DNA of 15,649 nt, taken from NCBI GenBank assembly GCA_031255425.1, contig JAIRSN010000155.1, forward strand, positions 1 to 15,649, written 5' to 3'. Position numbers and translations under genes: made by a program. The notes below the pieces were generated by a model. That model had not been told where the DNA came from, made no database searches, and worked only from the letters and a program-made list of their open reading frames with translations. Each line of letters starts with the position of its first letter. Position 1 is the stretch's first letter. Positions 1 to 6,083 of the stretch are shown one piece after another. The stretch is from Dysgonamonadaceae bacterium (GTDB lineage: Bacteria > Bacteroidota > Bacteroidia > Bacteroidales > Azobacteroidaceae).

Positions 1-1331
1 CCTGCTTGGAGCAAAACAGCGTAACGATGAATATCTATAACAGTGTGATTGAGGGCACAACCGGACAGAATATGAGTGATGTACGGTTCAGTCAAATTAA
101 ACCGACAGAATCCGATAACGAAACACCAAATGGAAAAACCATCGCCGTATTCGACATAAAAAATTCGTTGATCGGGACTCCGTTGTGGCGCAATGTTGAA
201 GCCGAAGGATACGGCGGCGGCACCGCCCCCTACACCAAGCCTGCCGACTACACGGTCGGAACGCTTTTCGACGAACTTGACGAAGCCACCCTCAGCTTCA
301 CACCCCAAGCAAACTCCCTTGCCGTCAACTACGGCGATGCGCAGTACCTGACCGCGTTGGACATTCACTACGACCAGCTCGGCACCACCCGCCGGTTTGT
401 GGAAGGCAAATGCGATGCCGGCGCCGTTGAGCTACCTTACTTACTTACCAAGTGGACAGGCAACGGCGTTGACGACGACTGGGCAAACGCGGATAACTGG
501 TCGGGCGGTGTGCCGGCGGCGCGTCACAAGGTGACGGTCCCCGGCGAAGGCGGCAGCTATCCCCGGTTGCCGGCAGCGGCAACGGTGGCGAACCTGCTCC
601 TCGAACCGGGCGCCGGTGTCGACCTGGGCGGCTTCGCGCTGACCGCCGACTCCATCCGGGTGAAAACGCTGATGGACGACCGTACCTGGTATTCCGTGGG
701 CTTTCCGTTTGCTGTTTCCGAGGTGTACAGCGAGGAGTTTGACGCGAACCTGGTTTTTGGCGACCGGGCGAATATCGCCGTTAAATCCTACGAACTTAGC
801 GACGGGGAGTATGTTTTTGCGGATGCGGAAACCATCGCCGCGGACAAAGGCTACATCGTGCAGTTGCCCGATGGATATTCCGCCTCGACGGTGATCGCCT
901 ACGCCGCCGCACTTCCGGCGCCCGTGACGGCGGGTACGCTCCTGTTCGACGCCACCTACCGCTTGCAGGCGAACCCGACCCTGGCGCCTTTGCCGGTTGC
1001 CGGTCTTCTTGAAGGAAATAAAACCGTTTACCGGCTGCAAACCACCGGCGACGGCGGCGAATCGGCTTACGTCAAAGTAACCGAAGGCAGTATCGCTCCC
1101 TTCGAAGCCGTGATGACCGTCGAGCGGGCGTTTTCGCCGATGAGCATCCGCGTTGCCGCCGGCGACGGCACGGGTGCTGTGACGGTGATGGAGGAAGACG
1201 ACGCGGTCGTTTCGTCGGAATATTACAATTTGCAGGGCGTGCGTGTGGACGCCGGCACCAAAGGCGCCCTCTACCTGGTGAAACAAAGGCATGCATCGGG
1301 ACGGACGAGCGTTTGCAAAATCATCCGGTAA
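1..1331 (+). CDS. Surface beta-helix / choice-of-anchor Q protein, 5'-truncated
   Basis: The reading frame is open to the left window edge (first full codon at 3), so the start and probably most of a beta-helix lie outside. The visible part begins with a beta-helix rung (IYNSVIEG, nt 34-57), then a choice-of-anchor Q end motif (DQLGTTRRF...CDAGAVEL, about nt 372-434). After it come a DDDWANADNW-type module often seen in large secreted Bacteroidetes proteins (about nt 445-660), and a beta-rich C-terminal region. The tail reads YYNLQGVRV...GALYLVK...KIIR, which resembles the ends of Bacteroidales surface proteins and is a weak match to T9SS sorting tails. It is a paralogue of the gene at 1657, whose anchor-Q motif aligns well. 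No catalytic residues can be named. Probably an extracellular or cell-surface protein that binds or cleaves polysaccharide; enzymatic activity is unproven. Confidence 0.8.
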   Translation, partial: CLEQNSVTMNIYNSVIEGTTGQNMSDVRFSQIKPTESDNETPNGKTIAVFDIKNSLIGTPLWRNVEAEGYGGGTAPYTKPADYTVGTLFDELDEATLSFTPQANSLAVNYGDAQYLTALDIHYDQLGTTRRFVEGKCDAGAVELPYLLTKWTGNGVDDDWANADNWSGGVPAARHKVTVPGEGGSYPRLPAAATVANLLLEPGAGVDLGGFALTADSIRVKTLMDDRTWYSVGFPFAVSEVYSEEFDANLVFGDRANIAVKSYELSDGEYVFADAETIAADKGYIVQLPDGYSASTVIAYAAALPAPVTAGTLLFDATYRLQANPTLAPLPVAGLLEGNKTVYRLQTTGDGGESAYVKVTEGSIAPFEAVMTVERAFSPMSIRVAAGDGTGAVTVMEEDDAVVSSEYYNLQGVRVDAGTKGALYLVKQRHASGRTSVCKIIR

Positions 1332-1371
1332 CCCTGTTTTCAATCCAAAAGAAATAAAGAAATAAAACAAT

Positions 1372-1644
1372 ATGAAAAAGACAATTGTATTATCAGTCCT
1401 TATCCTCTGCCTTACCGCACCGGCGGCTGCCGCCGGAAGGATCAACCTGAAAGAGCATACCGGGCAATGGTTGCAACGCGACTACGCGGCGGCAAGCGGT
1501 GTGCCGACTTTCGGCGACGGCGAGGACGGTCCTACCGTGACTCCCAGAAGAATAGACGACAGTCCCGCCGGCGCATTGCCATTCGCGCTTGTGCTGGGCT
1601 TGGGCGTATCTTACGGCATTTACAGAAAAAAAACTTCCAAATAA
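1372..1644 (+). CDS. Small secreted protein with C-terminal hydrophobic tail
   Basis: The product has 90 residues. Residues 1-21 form a signal peptide (MKK, then a hydrophobic core ending in AAAA). Residues 22-66 are polar with an acidic, Gly-rich stretch (GDGEDG, 48-53). Residues 67-84 (GALPFALVLGLGVSYGIY) are a single hydrophobic segment, followed by the basic end RKKTSK. A short motif, then a helix, then a basic tail is the layout of bacterial C-terminal sorting or anchoring signals. The PRRID just before the helix recalls PID-CTERM-type tails of Bacteroidetes, a match made from memory. It lies 40 bp after one beta-helix gene and 11 bp before another, so it is probably co-transcribed with secreted cargo. 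The function is unknown. The Bacteroidetes-like A-rich leader and the signal peptide support this start. Confidence 0.75.
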   Translation: MKKTIVLSVLILCLTAPAAAAGRINLKEHTGQWLQRDYAAASGVPTFGDGEDGPTVTPRRIDDSPAGALPFALVLGLGVSYGIYRKKTSK

Positions 1645-1656
1645 AATTTATTTAAT

Positions 1657-3279
1657 ATGAAAAACAAATTCTTTCAAAAAGCGCTTATCGCGCTGTTTTT
1701 ATCCGGCGGGTCCTTCGGGGCGGCTGCCAATGAGGTGTATGTTTCCGCCACGGGAAACGACAATAACGACGGGTTTTCGGCGGCGGCTCCGGTTGCCACA
1801 GTGGGCAAAGCCCTTTCGCTGCTCGACGACGGCGGAACGATTCATGTTTCCGGCTGGATTATCACCTGTATCGACGATGCCAACCCGCTGTCCGACGGCG
1901 ATGCCAACCGTTCCGGTTTTCCCATCGCCAAGACGGTGAACATTGTGGGAAGCAACCGGGCGACCGACGGGTTTGTCGGCACCTGGCTGGACCTGATTAA
2001 TTTCAACTCGGCGACGGGACGTTTTTTCACCGTCAACAACAACGGGGTGTTGAACCTGAAAAACCTGACGCTGAAAGACGGCGTAGGCAGTAACCGCAGC
2101 GGCGGCGTGTTTGTAAACGGCGGGACGCTGACCGCCGAGGACGTGGTGTTCGACCACTGCGAATCTGCCACCACCGGTGCCGACCCGGCGCGCGGAGGCG
2201 CTATCGAAGTGGAAAAAACGCTGGGCGTATCCTTCAAACGTTGCCTGTTTATCAACAACGTGGCGCCCAAGGGCGGCGTGTTTTACATCCAGGACACGCA
2301 AAACCCGGATGTGGAACTCCGTTTCGAGGCTTGCTCCTTTATCGGCAACAAATCGACCCAGGGCGGCGCCAGCGGCAGTGTGCTGTTTTTCCGCCATCCG
2401 AGCGAAAACCTGAAGATCAACATTCTCAACTCTACGTTTTCGGGCAATGTGAACGCTTCCACCGGCGGGGTGATTTACATCTACGGACCGAAGGAATCGA
2501 ATGTCTACAATATTGTGAACTGCACGATTGTGGACAATATCGGGCAATCCAACGGCAGCGGCAGCAGCGCCGGCATTATGGTGCAGGACAAAACTTCTGA
2601 AGCCGACAAGCCGGTGATCAACATCCTCAATTCGATTGTGGAAGGCAACGCCATCAATTCGGGCGGAACTGCCGAAGACCTGGTGTTCCTGTACAGCCCG
2701 ACGGCAGACAAGCTGACCATCAGCCATTCGTTTATCGGGAATGTGTTTGTGAAAGACGCGAATATCCAGGGGGAAATCCCCGCCGACTGTTACACCGGAA
2801 CCCTGTATTGGAACTACATGACCCGGACCCCGTTCAACCGGGCGGAAATCCTGTCGGGCATCGACGCGCTGAACGTCGACTACAATGTCTATCCGCTGAC
2901 GGCAGGTTCTGCCGCGCTGACTTACGGCGATGCTTCTTTCCTGCAAGCGCTCGGCATTTCGACCGACCAGCTGGGGCGCACCCGTTCGTTTGCCGATGGC
3001 AAGTGTAGCGTGGGCGCGATGGAAGGCGTGGGCATGCCCGTCGGTATCCCGGCAGTGGCAGCCGCCTCGAACCGGGTGGGCGTGTACCGGGAGGGCGACC
3101 AATTCGTGCTGACGTCGGAGCAACCGGTCAGCCGGGTGGAACTCATCGACCTGGGCGGCAGGGTTGTTGCCCGTGCGTCCGGCAACGCCGTCTCCGTTCC
3201 GGCAGGCAAGCCGGGCGTTTACATTGCCCGCATCACCGCCGGCGGCAGGTTGTATTCACAGAAAGTAATGGTTCCGTAA
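1657..3279 (+). CDS. T9SS-secreted right-handed beta-helix protein (choice-of-anchor Q)
   Basis: The product has 540 residues. Residues 1-24 are a signal peptide. The mature part opens with EVYVSATGNDNNDG, the usual beginning of DUF1565/pectate-lyase-like parallel beta-helices. Repeated rungs follow to about residue 380 (LNLKNLTLKDG, RFEACSFIGN, INILNSTFSGN, VNCTIVDN, INILNSIVEGN). The choice-of-anchor Q motif (STDQLGRTRSF...CSVGAME) lies at about 428-458. The last 70 residues form a T9SS type A sorting domain (VSRVELIDLGGRVV around 492-504, then PGVYIARI, ending YSQKVMVP). It should cross the outer membrane through the Por/T9SS machinery and become surface-attached or released. Many such proteins bind or cleave acidic polysaccharides, but no lyase active site can be identified here. 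It ends one base before the downstream lipoprotein start, which indicates an operon. Confidence 0.88.
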   Translation: MKNKFFQKALIALFLSGGSFGAAANEVYVSATGNDNNDGFSAAAPVATVGKALSLLDDGGTIHVSGWIITCIDDANPLSDGDANRSGFPIAKTVNIVGSNRATDGFVGTWLDLINFNSATGRFFTVNNNGVLNLKNLTLKDGVGSNRSGGVFVNGGTLTAEDVVFDHCESATTGADPARGGAIEVEKTLGVSFKRCLFINNVAPKGGVFYIQDTQNPDVELRFEACSFIGNKSTQGGASGSVLFFRHPSENLKINILNSTFSGNVNASTGGVIYIYGPKESNVYNIVNCTIVDNIGQSNGSGSSAGIMVQDKTSEADKPVINILNSIVEGNAINSGGTAEDLVFLYSPTADKLTISHSFIGNVFVKDANIQGEIPADCYTGTLYWNYMTRTPFNRAEILSGIDALNVDYNVYPLTAGSAALTYGDASFLQALGISTDQLGRTRSFADGKCSVGAMEGVGMPVGIPAVAAASNRVGVYREGDQFVLTSEQPVSRVELIDLGGRVVARASGNAVSVPAGKPGVYIARITAGGRLYSQKVMVP

Positions 3280-3280
3280 G

Positions 3281-4657
3281 ATGAAGAAGTACCTGCTATG
3301 GGCAACCTTGTGTTGCGTATGTTTCTTAGGGAGTTGCGGGGGAGACGACCCCGCGGCTCCTCCCGCCGCGCCGCCCGTCGATGAGCCGGCGGAACCCGGC
3401 CCGGTAAACCCGGACGAAGTGGTCTACGACGAAACGGGCTGCCTCTATACGTCCTATAATCAATTGGTGATGTGCGGCTACCAGGGCTGGTTTTCCTGTG
3501 CGGGCGATCCTGCCGGCATGGGCTGGGTGCATTACCCGCACGACGGCAACCTGAAACCCGGCTTTATCAACTCCGACTTTTGGCCGGACATGTCTGAATA
3601 CGAGAAAAAATACGCCGCGCCCAACTTCCGGTATGCCGACGGTTCGCCTGCCTACCTGTTCAGCAGCGCGGACTATTCGACGGTCGACCTGCATTTCAAA
3701 TGGATGAAGGAATACGGCATCGACGGGGTGTTTGTGCAGCGTTTTGTGTCGCAAACCACCGGCGGAAACGCGAAAAACCGCGTGAACATGGTGCTGGAAC
3801 ATTGCCTGAAAGCTGCTAAGAAGTACGACCGTGCCGTGGCAATTATGTACGACGGCAGCGCGGGCAGCGAACAGGATTACGAGCGTATCACTTCCGACTG
3901 GAACGAGTTGGTGGAGAAGTACAAACTCTACGATCCCGCCGAAAACCCGACCTTCCTCCGGCACAACGGCAAACCGGTTTTCTCGCTCTGGGGCTATGGC
4001 TTTACCCACCGCAGTTTCGATCCGGCGATTTTCGACCGGATCTGCGAGAATGTGCGTGGTGCGAAACAGAAAAAGTGCAGCATCCTGCTGGGCGTTCCCT
4101 ACCATTGGCGCACCCTCGACGGCGACTGTGTGCAGGACGACCGGTTCCACGAATCGCTCCGCCAATGGGTGGATCTGATTATGCCCTGGAGCGTGGGACG
4201 CTACCGGAACGACAATGCCGCCGATATAATCACCCGGACCATGACTGCCGACCTGCAATGGTGCAAGGCTAACGGGCTGGATTATGTGCCGGCGGTGATG
4301 CCCGGTTTCAGTTGGCACAATATGAAGGGCGGCGATGATGCCAACAACCGGCTGGATGCCTACCCTCGCGAGGGCGGCGACTTTTTCTGGCGGCAGGTGG
4401 TGGCGGCGAAACAGGTGTTTAACAAAGAAAAGCCAAAGAATCAGATGCTTTATGTGGCGATGTTCGACGAGTTGGACGAGGGCACTTGCATCTTCAAGTG
4501 TGAAACGACCGGCCGGTTGCCTTTGAACGGCGATGCTTCGTTTATCGGCTACGACGACGACAAGGGTTCCGACCATTATTTGTGGCTGGCGGGCAAGGCT
4601 TCCGAAATGTTGCACGGCAAGGGCAATTTCGGCACGTCGCAACCGTTAAGACAGTAA
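3281..4657 (+). CDS. GH71/99-like glycoside hydrolase lipoprotein
   Basis: The product has 458 residues. A lipoprotein signal peptide ends at FLGSC with C19 as the lipidated cysteine. CGGDD follows; acidic residues right after the cysteine favour surface export of Bacteroidetes lipoproteins. A Pro-rich linker (about 24-45) leads into one catalytic domain (about 50-455) of the GH71/99-like TIM-barrel group, often annotated as xylosidase/arabinosidase in Bacteroides. Recognisable segments are MCGYQGWFSC, EYGIDGVFVQRFV, AVAIMYDGS, LLGVPYHWRT and FDELDEGTCIFK (395-406); the conserved acids in the last are likely functional. Characterised GH99 enzymes are endo-acting on alpha-mannosides and GH71 on alpha-1,3-glucan, so an alpha-linked backbone is plausible, though the specificity of this subgroup is uncertain. 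The start lies one base after the previous stop, so translation is probably coupled. Confidence 0.85.
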   Translation: MKKYLLWATLCCVCFLGSCGGDDPAAPPAAPPVDEPAEPGPVNPDEVVYDETGCLYTSYNQLVMCGYQGWFSCAGDPAGMGWVHYPHDGNLKPGFINSDFWPDMSEYEKKYAAPNFRYADGSPAYLFSSADYSTVDLHFKWMKEYGIDGVFVQRFVSQTTGGNAKNRVNMVLEHCLKAAKKYDRAVAIMYDGSAGSEQDYERITSDWNELVEKYKLYDPAENPTFLRHNGKPVFSLWGYGFTHRSFDPAIFDRICENVRGAKQKKCSILLGVPYHWRTLDGDCVQDDRFHESLRQWVDLIMPWSVGRYRNDNAADIITRTMTADLQWCKANGLDYVPAVMPGFSWHNMKGGDDANNRLDAYPREGGDFFWRQVVAAKQVFNKEKPKNQMLYVAMFDELDEGTCIFKCETTGRLPLNGDASFIGYDDDKGSDHYLWLAGKASEMLHGKGNFGTSQPLRQ

Positions 4658-4658
4658 G

Positions 4659-4690
4659 TATCTTTATAATGAATCGAATTTTATCTTTAA
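4659..4690 (+). promoter_or_regulatory. Possible internal promoter (weak)
   Basis: The only sizeable gap in the operon begins with an AT-rich stretch. TATCTTTA occurs twice, at 4659-4666 and 4682-4689. The second copy matches the Bacteroidetes -7 element TAnnTTTG at 7 of 8 positions. No good TTTG -33 element is found at the usual 19-21 bp spacing. It could start a transcript covering the repeat array and the GH88 gene, but AT-rich spacers give such matches by chance. Confidence 0.2.
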
Positions 4691-4701
4691 TATATAAGTT
4701 G

Positions 4702-4857
4702 AAAATTTCTCCGGGACGTTTTCCATATACAGTGGAAAGCGTAAAAACTTCTCCGGGACGTTTGCCACATACAGTGGAAAGCGTAAAAACTTCTTCGGGA
4801 CGTTTTCCACATACAGTGGAAAGCATAAAAACTTCTTCGGGACGTTTTCCATATATA
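4702..4857 (+). repeat. Four tandem 42-bp direct repeats upstream of the GH88 gene
   Basis: Units begin at 4702, 4744, 4786 and 4828, exactly 42 bp apart. Each has an AAAA(C/T)TTCT(C/T)CGGGACG block followed by TTTTCCA, ATACAG and TGGAAAGC. Copies differ at only a few positions. The fourth diverges at its end, where GTGGAAAGC is replaced by ATGAAAAAC, the start of the GH88 gene. As 42 is a multiple of three, the array stays in frame with GH88 and could encode a 14-residue repeat (KTSSGRFPHTVESV) if translation began at the ATG at 4669. That start would bury the lipoprotein signal about 63 residues in, so the array is more likely leader DNA. The copies are contiguous, without spacers. AT-rich start and near-identical units suggest recent expansion by slippage. 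Confidence 0.95.
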
Positions 4858-4867
4858 ATGAAAAACG
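4717..4867 (+). other. Series of repeat-encoded hairpins ending at the GH88 start codon
   Basis: Unit 1 can form a 9-bp stem: CGTTTTCCA (4717-4725) with TGGAAAGCG (4733-4741), one G-T wobble and a 7-nt loop, TATACAG. Unit 2 (4759-4783) has one internal mismatch. Unit 3 (4801-4825) loses only its outermost pair. In unit 4 the outer CGTTTT (4843-4848) can pair with AAAACG (4862-4867), which puts the ATG at 4858-4860 in the loop. There is no T-run after the stems, so they do not look like intrinsic terminators. In RNA they could affect translation or stability of the GH88 message. Folding was judged by eye. Confidence 0.6.
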
Positions 4868-6057
4868 CCGCCGCAAAAACAAAAGCGGCGGCAGGTCTGC
4901 TGGTTTTGATTACCCTGTTTTGTTCCGCGTGCGAAACAGGCAATACCGACCGGACGCTCCGGTTTTCCGCCAAACAAACGGAAGCGCTCTACCAATCGGT
5001 ACGGAATCAGGAGGGACGGTTGCCGCGTTCCGCCGATGCGGAAGGAAACCTGGTCACCTCCGGCGATGACTACTGGTGCAGCGGTTTTACGGCGGGAACC
5101 CTGTGGTATCTCTACGAATACACCCGGGACGACCGGCTGAAAGCTGCCGCCGAAGACCTGACCCGGCGCGTGGAACGCCAACAATACACCACCGATAATC
5201 ACGACGTCGGCTTTATGGTGGGTTGCTCCTACGGCAACGCGTACCGGCTGACCGGCTGTCCGGAATACCGGGCGGCTGTGGTGAACGCCGCCCGCTCGCT
5301 TGCTACGCGCTTCGACCCGGTGCGGGGCGTGATCCGCTCCTGGGACCATCCGCAGTGGCATTTCCCGGTGATTATCGACAATATGATGAACCTCGAACTG
5401 CTGTGCGAAGCCTCCCGGCTGTCGGGCGACCCGTCGTTCCGGACGATCGCCCTTTCCCATGCCGACACCACGCTGAAATACCATTTCCGCCCCGACGGCA
5501 GCTCCTGCCACGTGGTGGACTACGGGGTGCCGGAAGACGGCGCTTACCGCCGGCAGACGCACCAGGGCTATGCCGATGGCTCGGCTTGGGCGCGCGGACA
5601 GGCTTGGGCGCTGTATGGCTACACGATGATGTTCCGGGAAACGCGGAAGCCCGAATACCGGGCGCAGGCGATGAAAATCGCCCGGTTCATCCTCGGTCAT
5701 CCCCGCCTGCCTGCCGACAAGATTCCGTACTGGGATTTCGACGCGCCCGGATGCGATGGGAAGGAGCCGCTGCGCGATGCGTCGGCGGGCGCCATCATCG
5801 CCTCTGCTTTGCTCGAACTCAGCACGTTTGCCGAAGAGCCGCTGGCGGAAACGTACCGGGAGGCGGCGAAGACGCAGGTGGCGACGCTGGCTTCCCCCGC
5901 ATACCTGGCAACGGCGGCGTCCAACGCGCATTTTATCCTTCGCCACAGCGTGGGGCATTTCCCCCACCGGTCGGAAATCGATGTGCCGCTCACCTATGCC
6001 GACTACTATTTTGTGGAAGCCCTGCTGCGGATGAAACAACTGAAAATCAAATTTTAA
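4858..6057 (+). CDS. GH88 unsaturated glucuronyl hydrolase lipoprotein
   Basis: The product has 399 residues from the ATG at 4858. This start is chosen because a lipoprotein signal follows at once (MKN, hydrophobic core, C25 in FCSAC). In-frame upstream starts, such as ATG 4669, would bury that signal. The rest is one (alpha/alpha)6-barrel of the GH88 family. The two aspartates known in Bacillus unsaturated glucuronyl hydrolase correspond to D116 (NHDVGF) and D174 (IIDNMMNLELL). Also typical are YWCSGFTAGTLWYLYE, THQGYADGSAWARGQAW, LRDASAGAIIASALLEL and the C-terminal YADYYFVEALLR. These enzymes hydrate and release the 4,5-unsaturated uronate left at the non-reducing end by polysaccharide lyases. 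That fits the lyase-like module two genes downstream. The lipid anchor lacks an acidic export signal, so it probably faces the periplasm. Confidence 0.92.
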   Translation: MKNAAAKTKAAAGLLVLITLFCSACETGNTDRTLRFSAKQTEALYQSVRNQEGRLPRSADAEGNLVTSGDDYWCSGFTAGTLWYLYEYTRDDRLKAAAEDLTRRVERQQYTTDNHDVGFMVGCSYGNAYRLTGCPEYRAAVVNAARSLATRFDPVRGVIRSWDHPQWHFPVIIDNMMNLELLCEASRLSGDPSFRTIALSHADTTLKYHFRPDGSSCHVVDYGVPEDGAYRRQTHQGYADGSAWARGQAWALYGYTMMFRETRKPEYRAQAMKIARFILGHPRLPADKIPYWDFDAPGCDGKEPLRDASAGAIIASALLELSTFAEEPLAETYREAAKTQVATLASPAYLATAASNAHFILRHSVGHFPHRSEIDVPLTYADYYFVEALLRMKQLKIKF

Positions 6058-6083
6058 TCAGTATAAATATAAAACACAAACCC

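Noticed and set aside
4717..4825. Intrinsic transcription terminators
   Set aside because: The hairpins have no following T-run and are repeated inside an array leading into a gene.
4582..4857. Upstream extension of the GH88 reading frame, including ATG 4669 and a 14-residue repeat peptide
   Set aside because: It would place the lipoprotein signal internally and overlap the preceding gene; the ATG at 4858 gives a normal signal peptide and family length.
4702..4857. CRISPR array
   Set aside because: The 42-bp units are contiguous with no unique spacers and no cas gene is nearby.
4664..4882. Antisense repeat protein, since the repeats stay open in several frames
   Set aside because: A 42-bp unit keeps any stop-free frame open in every copy, so open frames here are weak evidence; no start context or domain was seen.
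4687..6039. Long antisense open frames (also 441-1445, 1699-3123, 3326-4642, 8459-10396, 11387-12766)
   Set aside because: They oppose well-supported genes, have no recognisable motifs, and are expected from GC-rich codon usage.
5223..6083. Upstream extension of the GH3 frame within the GH88 gene
   Set aside because: It is an out-of-frame GC-rich shadow; the signal peptide at 6084 marks the real start.
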